This document shows positions 1-7,460 of a stretch of DNA of 64,000 nucleotides, piece by piece (positions within the stretch are counted from its first letter, which is position 1; every line of letters starts with the position of its first letter). The position numbers and the translations under genes are program-made. The stretch is from Halomonas sp. QHL1 (GTDB lineage: Bacteria; Pseudomonadota; Gammaproteobacteria; Pseudomonadales; Halomonadaceae): assembly GCF_001882345.1 (NCBI RefSeq), contig NZ_MINL01000001.1, positions 2,131,705-2,195,704 on the forward strand, read 5' to 3'. Under the pieces are notes generated by a model. The model was not told where the DNA came from, made no database searches, and saw only the letters and a program-made list of their open reading frames with translations.

Positions 1-1117
1 GTGGTTGCAGGCGTTCCAGCGTGCCGTGAATCACTGCCTCGGCACTGCCATCGGCTAGGTTGCGTACCCAGCCCGCTATCTCACGCTGGCTCAGCTCATC
101 GGCCAGCCATTGGCGATAGCCTACCCCTTGCACTGCGCCGGTTATTATCAAGTGCAGGGTTAAGGGAGTATCCGACCCAACGCCAGGTGCCGGTGGCACG
201 GGCAGCTCAAATTCCCACGGTGCAACGCCCACTTTCTCACACAGCCGCGCATGAGCCAGTTCGGCTTGCTGCTCGGTGTTTTGCGTTTCGTCCACCAGCT
301 CAGCGCTGTGGATCAACGGGCGGTTCAGACGTTCTGCCACATGGCTTGCCATGCTCAATGCGGCCTGGTTAGCGGGGGTGTCTTCAATGATATTCAGCAC
401 GACATCTACCTCCGGTAGCTTGCGCAAAAGCTCAGGGGTATTTTCCAGCGTGTCGACAAACAGCTCGACCCGCGTTATATGCGCGGCATCCAGCCCGCCG
501 GGCAGATGGCGATGGCCTTGCACCAGGGCATATCGGAACTGTTGAGCATCAAACCGCCACTGGGAAGCGGCGGCGTTACGTAGCACCAGCACGCGCAGCT
601 TTTCTTCACGCTCAGCGTTGATGACGACGAACGGCCGTTTGAGCAGCGCACGCCGCGCCCACAGACTACCCTGGGTGGGGTAACCGGCCTCGTAGTACAT
701 GGCGGCTAGCTGAAACAGCCCTTGGGCATTACTCGGGCGCAGCGCCACCAGCTGGTGCATTGCGCTTAAAGCGGCGCGGTCGTGCCCTAGCTGTGCGTGT
801 AAACGCGCCAGACGCTTATAGACTTCCGGGTGGTTGGGTAACTGGTACGAGGCACTCAATAACGAGGAAAGCGCTTCTTTCGGCTTGCCATGTTGCATCT
901 GTAACGTGCCTGCGAGTAACAACGCCTGTGGGTTCGCCGGGTCGTGCTGCTGCAGCGTTGCCAACAGGCTAACGGCCAGTTCGGTTTGGTCATGGGCCAG
1001 CGCAGTGCGGATATTATCCAGCTGTTGTTGCGACTGCTGCGCCAACGGCGAAGGCGGCATAGCGGCTTGCTTACGTTGGCGGGCGGAGTTCGGTGATTTT
1101 TTCGACGTGCGAGCCAT
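1..1117 (-). CDS. TPR protein with C-terminal acylphosphatase domain (partial, runs off left edge)
   Basis: The minus-strand frame is open from ATG at 1117 to the window edge (372 codons, no stop). The N-terminus is basic and Gln-rich. Residues about 35-190 form tetratricopeptide-like helical repeats (for example AGTLQMQHGKPKEAL and QLAAMYYEAGYPTQG). A mixed alpha/beta linker of about 120 residues follows. From about residue 318 the sequence is an acylphosphatase fold: the signature GAVQGVGYR ends at Arg335 and GWVRN ends at Asn353. The 18-residue spacing of this Arg and Asn matches the catalytic pair of classical acylphosphatases, which hydrolyse carboxyl-phosphate bonds. About 40 residues of that domain, and perhaps further domains, lie outside the window. 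Acylphosphatase modules are known fused to larger enzymes such as HypF, but I do not recognise this TPR fusion as a named family. The role is unknown. Confidence 0.85.
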   Translation of the reverse strand, partial: MARTSKKSPNSARQRKQAAMPPSPLAQQSQQQLDNIRTALAHDQTELAVSLLATLQQHDPANPQALLLAGTLQMQHGKPKEALSSLLSASYQLPNHPEVYKRLARLHAQLGHDRAALSAMHQLVALRPSNAQGLFQLAAMYYEAGYPTQGSLWARRALLKRPFVVINAEREEKLRVLVLRNAAASQWRFDAQQFRYALVQGHRHLPGGLDAAHITRVELFVDTLENTPELLRKLPEVDVVLNIIEDTPANQAALSMASHVAERLNRPLIHSAELVDETQNTEQQAELAHARLCEKVGVAPWEFELPVPPAPGVGSDTPLTLHLIITGAVQGVGYRQWLADELSQREIAGWVRNLADGSAEAVIHGTLERLQP

Positions 1118-1268
1118 GCGATTAATCCTGTGGGCGAGCGCTAATGGCGCTGTGTAAAGATGGCTCGATAGTAGCAAACAATGGTATGAGAGGTGTCAGA
1201 GACTTAGCTAATCGGCAGATATGAGGTCACTTCATTAGATAAAGGTTTATTTTCAAATTCAATACAGT

Positions 1269-1350
1269 GTCATGGCGAGGAGCGTCGCGACAAAGCCATC
1301 TCTGGCTTGGCCCGGCACAACCAAATGATCACTTCACTGCGTGCCGAGCC
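1269..1350. repeat. REP-like inverted repeat pair
   Basis: The 246-base gap between the TPR gene and the next gene holds a left element starting GTCATGGCGAGGAGCG and ending AAGCCATCTC (1269-1302), then a right element with CACTTCACTGCGTGCCGAG (1330-1348) in the opposite sense. The same style of sequence recurs at 4081-4108. These resemble the dispersed intergenic REP-type repeats of gammaproteobacteria (GTCATTGCGAG...GCAATCTC). The family assignment is by eye only. Confidence 0.45.
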
Positions 1351-1364
1351 GGTTTAAACAATTA

Positions 1365-1619
1365 CTAGGAACCTGACATATAGCCTCTTTCCCTTAACAC
1401 TCTTCGCGCAACACCCTTCTCGCTCTCTGAGTTGCCCGTAAAACCTTTGCTTTTTATTATTCTCACAAGCTCTTCATCAGGCTTTTGCTCATATTCTTGC
1501 TTGAGCTCTTTGAGTTCACCGGCCTTTTGTTCAATACCGTTAGAAACTACCGTAGCGGTATTTCCAAGAAATTTTGCGGTTTTATAGCTGACCTCGCCAA
1601 GCTTGTTCCAGAAACCCAT
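1365..1619 (-). CDS. Small hypothetical protein, 84 aa
   Basis: ATG at 1619 is preceded by a good ribosome-binding site (AGGTGAGGTGTT then ATG). The product is 84 aa and highly charged. A short amphipathic N-terminus (MGFWNKLGEVSYKTAKFLGN) is followed by a Glu/Lys-rich probable coiled coil (about residues 30-50) and a C-terminal motif DEELVRIIKSKGF...KGVARRVLRERGY. No signal peptide or membrane span is seen. It lies 54 bases downstream of the zinc-knuckle gene on the same strand, so the two are probably co-transcribed. I do not recognise the family and assign no function. Confidence 0.7.
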   Translation of the reverse strand: MGFWNKLGEVSYKTAKFLGNTATVVSNGIEQKAGELKELKQEYEQKPDEELVRIIKSKGFTGNSESEKGVARRVLRERGYMSGS

Positions 1620-1673
1620 AACACCTCACCTATAAATTCACAGTTAACTTAGCAACCTTTTTGCACTTCGAGT

Positions 1674-1847
1674 TTAGCGATCTGGACACGTCCGCTTATC
1701 ATGCTGATAGCTACCACACAGACTACATCGCCTAGCATCTGGGCATGTTTGTACATTATGCCCGGTTCGACCACAGCCAGAGCAGCGTGACGGTTTAGGA
1801 CAATTCCTTGCCGTATGACTTCCTGATCCACAAAACGAACATGCCAT
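1674..1847 (-). CDS. 57-aa protein of three CCHC zinc knuckles
   Basis: ATG at 1847 follows a strong ribosome-binding site (AAGGGAG, 10 bases upstream) and the frame ends at TAA 1674. The 57 residues consist almost entirely of three consecutive C-x2-C-x4-H-x4-C units: Cys3/Cys6/His11/Cys16, Cys22/Cys25/His30/Cys35 and Cys41/Cys44/His49/Cys54. The knuckles read CSFCGSGSHTARNC, CSGCGRTGHNVQTC and CSLCGSYQHDKRTC, joined by short Pro/Arg-rich linkers. This spacing is exactly the retroviral nucleocapsid / CNBP zinc knuckle, which binds single-stranded RNA or DNA. Such tandem CCHC knuckles are common in eukaryotes but unusual in bacteria. The gene sits 24 bases beyond the flagellin terminator and upstream of the 84-aa gene. 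RNA binding is inferred from the motif alone. An overlapping 60-codon frame (1649-1831) lacks these features. Confidence 0.85.
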   Translation of the reverse strand: MACSFCGSGSHTARNCPKPSRCSGCGRTGHNVQTCPDARRCSLCGSYQHDKRTCPDR

Positions 1848-1871
1848 CTTACAATGTCTCCCTTAAAGCAT

Positions 1872-1897
1872 AAAAAACGGGGCCTTTCGGCCCCGTT
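1872..1897 (-). terminator. Rho-independent terminator of flagellin gene
   Basis: A perfect 9-bp stem (AACGGGGCC / GGCCCCGTT) with a 4-base loop is followed, on the minus strand, by a run of U from the A-tract at 1872-1877. It lies 33 bases after the flagellin stop codon and just before the zinc-knuckle gene's ribosome-binding site. Confidence 0.9.
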
Positions 1898-1930
1898 ATA
1901 TATCGATCAATTAGCTTTAGAGCTAACCAA

Positions 1931-3895
1931 TTAACCCAGCAGAGAAAGAACGTTCTGCGGAATCTGGTTGGCCTGTGCCAGTACAGAAGTACCGGCCTGC
2001 TGCAGAATCTGTGCGCGAGTCATGTTCGCTACTTCTGTTGCGTAGTCAGCATCTTCGATACGTGAACGCGCAGCAGAAAGGTTAGTTTCGTTAGTCTGTA
2101 GGTTAGTGATAGCAGACTCAAAACGGTTCTGGATCGCACCGAGGTCAGAGCGCAGGCCGTCGACTTTAGCCAACGCGGCGTCTAATGCCGCCAACGGGTC
2201 TGTAGTACGCTCGCCAGCGCTCGTTTCTTCGGTGGTTAGACGACCTTCACTGCTGATATAAGCTGTAGCACCTGCTTCAACGGCATACTTACCTTCACCG
2301 TTACTGCTAGTCACAGCCACTTCACCAGTTTCCGGGTTAACGCCATACTGAGTAGTAACAGAGGCAGTGGTAGTTAGCTCACCATCATTATCTACATAAA
2401 CCTGTGACCCTGTATTAGCAAGGGCTCCAGTATTGTCAAAATCCACTGAAGCATTAGTGACACCGCTGGAGAGGTTAACGGTAACGTCTTCACCATCCGC
2501 ACTACTCAGCACTTCAGCTGCAGTAGCGGTATTGGTGAAGTTAACACCAGTTCCTTGTGTATTCTGTGGTGTAATATCGCCACTGGCAACAGCAAAGGTA
2601 GCAGGGGTGTTATCAGTAAAATCAAACTCCGTACCGTCAGCATCTGCATAAACGATGTTTATATCAGTGCCATCTACGGTAGCTGAAGTAATTTCATTAG
2701 AAGATGCCAAAGAAGCTGCCAAGTCATCTATATCATCGATATCCCCAGCCGTGACGCCAGTCAAGCCTGTCAAAGCAGATTCATCTAGTGTGCCAGCAGC
2801 GCCATAGGCGATGGTTGAAGCATCAAATGTTGTGGTTGCACCTCCTAAATCAGTCCCCGTACCGCTAAACTCCACGTCATTAATTGACAGTTTCATATCA
2901 GCAGTGATCGCGTCATCTTGGCCCACTGCAGTAAACAGACTTTCCAATGTTGCTTGGCCGCGACCATCCGGGTTATTTGCAGTTAGCACACCGTCATCTG
3001 TGAGGACAGCTGCTTGGCCACCCACCGTAAGATTACCACTCGCATCCACTTCAAAGTTGGCAACACTGCCATCACCAAACTCAAAGGTGCCAGAGTTAGT
3101 ATTTCCTGCAGAAGGCAAGTTATCAGCTGCCAGCTGCGCGTAGTCCGTTTCATTATCTGTGAAGGAGAAATTACCTGAGGCTGCGTCAAAGGCGTAAGTA
3201 ACTTCATTGATTTCGACAGTATCACGATCACCCAATTCGCCGAGCATACCTTCAAGATCAACAGCATCGAAGTTCTCAACAACGCTGAACTGATTATTAC
3301 CCAGATCAGAAGCACCGATAGAGGTAAGATCAGTAACAGTAGCTGAACGATTCGCAAGGGCACCACTACCATCTATATTAAAACCATCCAGTCCCAGCGT
3401 CTGTGAGGTGATTTGCTGCAGGCCGACACTGATGGTCTGGCCGTCGTCGGCACCTACCTGAATTTTCAAGCCGTTGTCTTCTGCTAGCACCTTGGTGCCG
3501 TTGAAGTCAGTTTCTTCAGAGATGCGGTTGATCTCTTCCATACGCTGGTTAATTTCGTTCTGGATGGATTCCAGATCCGACTGGCTATTGGTGCCGTTGG
3601 AAGCCTGTACAGTAAGTTCACGTACACGCTGCAGGTTGTCGTTGACCTGGTTCAAACCGCCTTCAGCGGTCTGGGCGATGGAAATACCATCGTTGGCGTT
3701 ACGCTGCGCCTGGCCTAGACCTGTGATCTGTGATGAGAAGCGGTTGGCGATGGCCTGACCGGCGGCGTCATCCTTGGCACTATTAATGCGCAGACCAGAA
3801 GACAGACGTTCCATAGAAGTCGTTAAATCATTTTGCGACTTGCTCAGGTTTTGCTGGCCGATCATCGATGTGATGTTGGTATTGATCACTGACAT
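1931..3895 (-). CDS. fliC: Flagellin
   Basis: This is the structural subunit of the flagellar filament, exported by the flagellar type III system. The frame could open at 3949, but ATG 3895 is chosen: AAGGAG lies 8 bases upstream and the product then begins MSVINTNITSMIGQQN, the canonical flagellin start. The length is 654 aa. Residues 1-140 are the conserved D0/D1 helices, including LQRVRELTVQA, the segment that TLR5 recognises in related flagellins. The last 90 residues are the C-terminal D1/D0 (FESAITNLQTNETNLSAARSR ending in NVLSLLG). The central 420 residues are a Thr/Asp/Gly-rich, acidic hypervariable D2/D3 insert, larger than the insert of typical short polar flagellins. Expression is from a sigma-28 promoter (3970-3996). 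No fliS chaperone gene is adjacent. Confidence 0.97.
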   Translation of the reverse strand: MSVINTNITSMIGQQNLSKSQNDLTTSMERLSSGLRINSAKDDAAGQAIANRFSSQITGLGQAQRNANDGISIAQTAEGGLNQVNDNLQRVRELTVQASNGTNSQSDLESIQNEINQRMEEINRISEETDFNGTKVLAEDNGLKIQVGADDGQTISVGLQQITSQTLGLDGFNIDGSGALANRSATVTDLTSIGASDLGNNQFSVVENFDAVDLEGMLGELGDRDTVEINEVTYAFDAASGNFSFTDNETDYAQLAADNLPSAGNTNSGTFEFGDGSVANFEVDASGNLTVGGQAAVLTDDGVLTANNPDGRGQATLESLFTAVGQDDAITADMKLSINDVEFSGTGTDLGGATTTFDASTIAYGAAGTLDESALTGLTGVTAGDIDDIDDLAASLASSNEITSATVDGTDINIVYADADGTEFDFTDNTPATFAVASGDITPQNTQGTGVNFTNTATAAEVLSSADGEDVTVNLSSGVTNASVDFDNTGALANTGSQVYVDNDGELTTTASVTTQYGVNPETGEVAVTSSNGEGKYAVEAGATAYISSEGRLTTEETSAGERTTDPLAALDAALAKVDGLRSDLGAIQNRFESAITNLQTNETNLSAARSRIEDADYATEVANMTRAQILQQAGTSVLAQANQIPQNVLSLLG

Positions 3896-3969
3896 GGTGT
3901 GATACTCCTTGCTTTGGACACTGGCCTTGAAGGCCCGCTTTTCGGCCACTGTTTGTGCCGTTATATTAA

Positions 3970-3996
3970 TTAACGGCTCGGTGGGGAGAATCTTTA
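3970..3996 (-). promoter_or_regulatory. Sigma-28 (FliA) promoter for fliC
   Basis: On the minus strand: TAAA (3996-3993), exactly 15 bases, then GCCGTTAA (3977-3970). The FliA consensus is TAAA-N15-GCCGATAA, so one base differs. It lies 75 bases upstream of the flagellin ATG. Confidence 0.88.
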
Positions 3997-4080
3997 GGAG
4001 AAGTCGTAAAAAAAGATGTAAAAGTAGGTAACTGAAAGGTGAGGGTTTTCATGCTGGGGGCCAGGAGGCATCGAAAGTTT

Positions 4081-4108
4081 GAGATTGCTTCACTGCGTTC
4101 GCAACGAC
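4081..4108. repeat. REP-like intergenic repeat
   Basis: GAGATTGCTTCACTGCGTTC continues into GCAACGAC. Read on the minus strand it has the GTCGTTGCGA...GCAATCTC layout of REP-type elements and resembles the pair at 1269-1350. It lies between the fliC promoter and the fliD terminator. Confidence 0.45.
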
Positions 4109-4163
4109 ACCGCCCCCTTGAGTTCAACGCGCTTTATGAGAAAGCATCAATGCATCCTCAATG

Positions 4164-4191
4164 AAAAAAAGCAGCGCTAAGCGCTGCTTTT
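4164..4191 (-). terminator. Terminator of downstream fliD copy
   Basis: The stem AAAAGCAGCGCT / AGCGCTGCTTTT has an A-run on its left side, giving a U-tail for minus-strand transcripts leaving the fliD gene at 4246. The stem's own T-run makes weak function on the plus strand possible. Confidence 0.85.
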
Positions 4192-4245
4192 GGACTCAAG
4201 CGACTTCCTGCGTAAATCACCTTTCTTCGAGGCGCAGAGATTAGC

Positions 4246-5652
4246 TTACTTTTTGCGCCCTAGCTGGGCATCCAGCGCATCGAACTGCTGCGTGAGGTAG
4301 GAGCTTGTGCTGTTCATTTGCGCGATCATTACATCCAACTGACTGAATTGGCTGCGGTAACGAGAAATGGTGCCTTCAATACTTTTTTCCATACGCTCAT
4401 AGCGGGTATCGAGACTTTTCACCCGGTTCTCCGCACCAGTGATGGCACCTTTAAGCACACCGTTGTTACCTAGCATCTGTTCAACCGAAGCGCCCAGCTT
4501 ACCTGCCAGCCCACCTTCTTTTTTATCGCCTGCAAAAAAGGCGCTGAGTGCCTGGGGGTTATTCGCTACTAGGTCGCTCAGCTTGGCGTCATCAACTTCT
4601 AGCGTGCCGTCGCGCTGGAGTGAAATGCCTAGCTGGTTTAGGGTGGATAATTCGCCACTCTCCACACCACCGGTCAAAACGCTACGCAAGCGTGATTCTA
4701 TCGTGCGCACGGTGCTGTCACCCAACAACTCCGCCGCTGAACCACTTTCACCATCAAACGCAGTTAATTTACCGATAGTGCCTTTTAAATCGTTAAACGC
4801 TTTTACAAAACCATTAATCGCTTCGCGCTGCTTTAGCGTATCGCGCTCAATGTTAACCGTGCTAGTCGCGGTTTCGCCTTCTTCAATACTGAGCTCTGCC
4901 AGGTTGAGCGTTACGCCTTGAATGGCGCCTTCGATCTGGTTTTTGGCGCTGTTTATGACGATGCCGTTGACGGTTAACGACGCATCCTGCCCTTGCTGCT
5001 TGGCCCCTGCCTCTGTCGCTTCACCGAATGGGCCGGTGACTACATCACCTGCTGCTTCTACAAAGCTAAAACTGTAAATGGATGCCTCAACACCGGTCTC
5101 TTTGGAACTTAGCGCCAGCCGATACCCCTCACCATCATTGATGATGGTGGCGTTAACGCCTGATTCTTTGTTGGCGTTAATGGCATCACGGATATCTCTT
5201 AACGAGCTATTAGGGGCAATATCGATCGTTACCGACCCATCCGCGCCTAACTCACCAAAATTAAGCTTGAGTGCTGTGGCGCCTTGAAGATCGAGCGGCT
5301 GATCATTGGTGCCTACGCGCGCAGAGGCTAGCGTACCAGAGGTCGCCAGTTGGCTAACTTCTACTCGGTAGCTACCTGGCAATGCACTCGCGGTAGTAGT
5401 GGCGGTAATACCTTCCCCACGCACATTGGCAGAAAGGCTTTGATAGAGCTTGGGGTCATTGATTTTCGCGACAGCGTCTTGGAACGCATCGAGCGAGGTT
5501 TGCAGTTGGCCGTAGGCAGAAATTTTGGCTTCTTGCTGCTTTTTTTGAAGCGTAATGGGGGCGAGCTTGCCGCGTTCGGCTTCTTGTAATTGATCCAACA
5601 GGCCGGTCAGGTCGAGACCCGAACCAACGCCAAGGGAGGTTATTGTCGCCAT
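4246..5652 (-). CDS. fliD: Flagellar hook-associated protein 2 / filament cap (copy 2)
   Basis: FliD caps the growing filament and folds flagellin subunits. This copy is 468 aa. The start MATITSLGVGSGLDLTGLLDQ is the FliD N-terminal motif; the FliD_N domain covers about residues 10-110 and the FliD_C domain about 215-455, ending in a coiled-coil stretch (MIAQMNSTSSYLTQQFDALDAQLG). It is closely related along its length to the next gene (5852-7228), with matching domain ends and a more divergent middle, so the two are tandem paralogues. It has its own sigma-28 promoter (5730-5756) and terminator (4164-4191). No fliS or fliT gene is nearby. Confidence 0.95.
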   Translation of the reverse strand: MATITSLGVGSGLDLTGLLDQLQEAERGKLAPITLQKKQQEAKISAYGQLQTSLDAFQDAVAKINDPKLYQSLSANVRGEGITATTTASALPGSYRVEVSQLATSGTLASARVGTNDQPLDLQGATALKLNFGELGADGSVTIDIAPNSSLRDIRDAINANKESGVNATIINDGEGYRLALSSKETGVEASIYSFSFVEAAGDVVTGPFGEATEAGAKQQGQDASLTVNGIVINSAKNQIEGAIQGVTLNLAELSIEEGETATSTVNIERDTLKQREAINGFVKAFNDLKGTIGKLTAFDGESGSAAELLGDSTVRTIESRLRSVLTGGVESGELSTLNQLGISLQRDGTLEVDDAKLSDLVANNPQALSAFFAGDKKEGGLAGKLGASVEQMLGNNGVLKGAITGAENRVKSLDTRYERMEKSIEGTISRYRSQFSQLDVMIAQMNSTSSYLTQQFDALDAQLGRKK

Positions 5653-5729
5653 ACTGGATGTTCCTCAGTGAAAAGGCTAAACCAAAAACATTACGCGCAT
5701 CGGTTGCGCTAGGAAGTTTGATAGTTAGC

Positions 5730-5756
5730 TTATCGACTGAACAGAGGGCAACTTTA
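5730..5756 (-). promoter_or_regulatory. Sigma-28 promoter for fliD copy 2
   Basis: On the minus strand: TAAA (5756-5753), 15 bases, then GTCGATAA (5737-5730), one base off the FliA -10 consensus. It lies 78 bases upstream of the ATG at 5652. Confidence 0.85.
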
Positions 5757-5797
5757 GCGCTTTTTCTACCGCTAACTTAGCTGTTTTGTTTTTATCA

Positions 5798-5823
5798 ATA
5801 AAAACGCCTGCTTACGCAGGCGT
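5798..5823 (-). terminator. Terminator of upstream fliD copy
   Basis: A perfect 8-bp stem (ACGCCTGC / GCAGGCGT) with loop TTAC is followed on the minus strand by a U-run. It lies 28 bases after the stop of the fliD copy at 5852, so the two fliD genes are separate transcription units. Confidence 0.9.
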
Positions 5824-5851
5824 CAGGTTCCTCAATTGCTAGTTATTAACA

Positions 5852-7228
5852 TCAATCACGACCTAGCTGGGCATCTAGGGCATCAAACTGCTGAGTGAGG
5901 TAACTGCTTGTTTGATTCATTTGCGCAATCATGCCATCCAACTGACCAAACTGCGTACGGTAACGCGAGATGGTTTGATCAATGGATTGCTCCATGCGGG
6001 TGTAACGTTCAACAAGCGATTCTGAGCGATTTTCCGCCCCAGTTATCGCCCCAGTAACAGTCCCGTTGGTGCTGAGCAATTGCTCGACCATCGTATTAAC
6101 CTGTCCCGCCATACCGGCTTCATCCGCATCACCTGCGAAGAAGGTGGACAAAGCGTCTTGGTTGCTGGAAATAGCATTATCGAGTTCGTCAGAATCAATT
6201 TCTAACGTGCCATCTCGCTGTAGTGAAATACCGATATCACTAAGCATTGAGATCTCGCCTTCCACACCGCCGCTGAGCACGCTGCGCATACGTGATTCGA
6301 CGGTGCGTACGGCGCTGTCGCCCAACAACTCGCCAGCTGCACCGGTTTCAGCGTCAAAGCTGGTTAACTCCCCAATAGTACCTTTCAGGTCATTGTAGGC
6401 GTCCACAAAGCTAGTCACGGCCTCGCGAACTGCGCGGGTGTCTTGCTCTATCGCTACCGTACTCTCGCCTTCTTGTTGAAGGTTAAGCGTCACACCTTGA
6501 ATAGCGCCTTCAACTTGATTGGTGGGGCTGGTGATCTCTATGCCATTAACGGAGAGCGAGGCGTCAGTGCCGCTTTGATGCGTACCTGTTCCATCATCCA
6601 CTTCACGATCTGCATCAAACGGAGCAACGCCGGTAAATGAGAAATTACTAATTGATGCATCGGCACCGGTTTCGCTGGAAATGAGTGCTAAGCGAAAATT
6701 CTCGCCGTCACCACCGTCATTCACAATAGTAGCGTTAACCCCCGAATCCCCGCCAGCATTGATAGTATCTCGGATCTCCTCAAGCGTACTGCCTGCCGCT
6801 AGGGTAATATCTTTAGTGGTGTTATCAGCAAAGGTCAGGGTCAGCGTTTGATCGGCATCAGCATCAATTATGGGCGTATTGGCAGCATCCACTCCGGTAG
6901 AAGCAAGCGTGCCGCGGGTTGCGAGGGTTTCAACGCTTACGTTGTAGCTACCGGGCTGCGCTTCTGCATTTGCAGAGGCGGTTATGGCTTCCCCACCCAC
7001 GTTGGTCGAAAGGCTTTCATAAAGGGCGCTGTCATTGAGCGCATCAGCGGAATCTTGAAACGCTGAAAGCGCACTCTGTAACTGGCCATAGGCAGAAATT
7101 TTGGTGTCCTGGGTTTCCAGTTGCCGCTCAATGGGCTCAAGTTTTTCGCGCTCAGCGTCTTGCAACTGATCCAATAAGCCGTTGAGGTCTAATCCTGAGC
7201 CGATACCAAGTGATGAGATGGAAGCCAT
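5852..7228 (-). CDS. fliD: Flagellar hook-associated protein 2 / filament cap (copy 1)
   Basis: This is a second FliD of 458 aa starting MASISSLGIGSGLDLNGLLDQ and ending in the same tail (MIAQMNQTSSYLTQQFDALDAQLGRD) as its neighbour. The FliD_N and FliD_C domains are in the same places. The middle (about residues 110-220) differs from copy 2 and is more acidic, so the exposed part of the cap has diverged. It is transcribed alone from the sigma-28-type promoter at 7333-7359 and terminates at 5798-5823. The two copies may cap different filaments, or the cap may be mixed; the sequence does not say which. Confidence 0.95.
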   Translation of the reverse strand: MASISSLGIGSGLDLNGLLDQLQDAEREKLEPIERQLETQDTKISAYGQLQSALSAFQDSADALNDSALYESLSTNVGGEAITASANAEAQPGSYNVSVETLATRGTLASTGVDAANTPIIDADADQTLTLTFADNTTKDITLAAGSTLEEIRDTINAGGDSGVNATIVNDGGDGENFRLALISSETGADASISNFSFTGVAPFDADREVDDGTGTHQSGTDASLSVNGIEITSPTNQVEGAIQGVTLNLQQEGESTVAIEQDTRAVREAVTSFVDAYNDLKGTIGELTSFDAETGAAGELLGDSAVRTVESRMRSVLSGGVEGEISMLSDIGISLQRDGTLEIDSDELDNAISSNQDALSTFFAGDADEAGMAGQVNTMVEQLLSTNGTVTGAITGAENRSESLVERYTRMEQSIDQTISRYRTQFGQLDGMIAQMNQTSSYLTQQFDALDAQLGRD

Positions 7229-7332
7229 AAAGCCAATGCCTTTTTTAAATACATTTTGCTACGTTTGCTGCTTTCAATTAGCGTTCCTTCATAAAGTTGT
7301 ACGTAGCGCTATTTTAATACAATTACCTTAAT

Positions 7333-7359
7333 ATAACGGCTAAGTGAATAAGAACTTAA
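7333..7359 (-). promoter_or_regulatory. Sigma-28 promoter for fliD copy 1
   Basis: On the minus strand: TTAA (7359-7356), 15 bases, then GCCGTTAT (7340-7333). It deviates by one base in the -35 and two in the -10 from FliA consensus, with ideal spacing. It lies 105 bases upstream of the ATG at 7228. Confidence 0.75.
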
Positions 7360-7460
7360 ATATTGACCTTCTTTTTTCGTATTAAGACGTAATACCAAGT
7401 AATTTTTCGTAATGCACATATAAAGATTTAGGAGATTGCGGCAATAAATCTACCTACGTA

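Noticed and set aside
1..372. Plus-strand open frame at the left edge
   Set aside because: It is antisense to the TPR/acylphosphatase gene, which has clear motifs on the minus strand.
1649..1831. 60-codon minus-strand frame beginning at a GTG
   Set aside because: It overlaps the zinc-knuckle gene in another frame, lacks a good ribosome-binding site and has no recognisable features.
2433..3758. Plus-strand open frames opposite the flagellin gene
   Set aside because: They are compositional shadows of the repetitive flagellin coding sequence with no ribosome-binding sites or domains.
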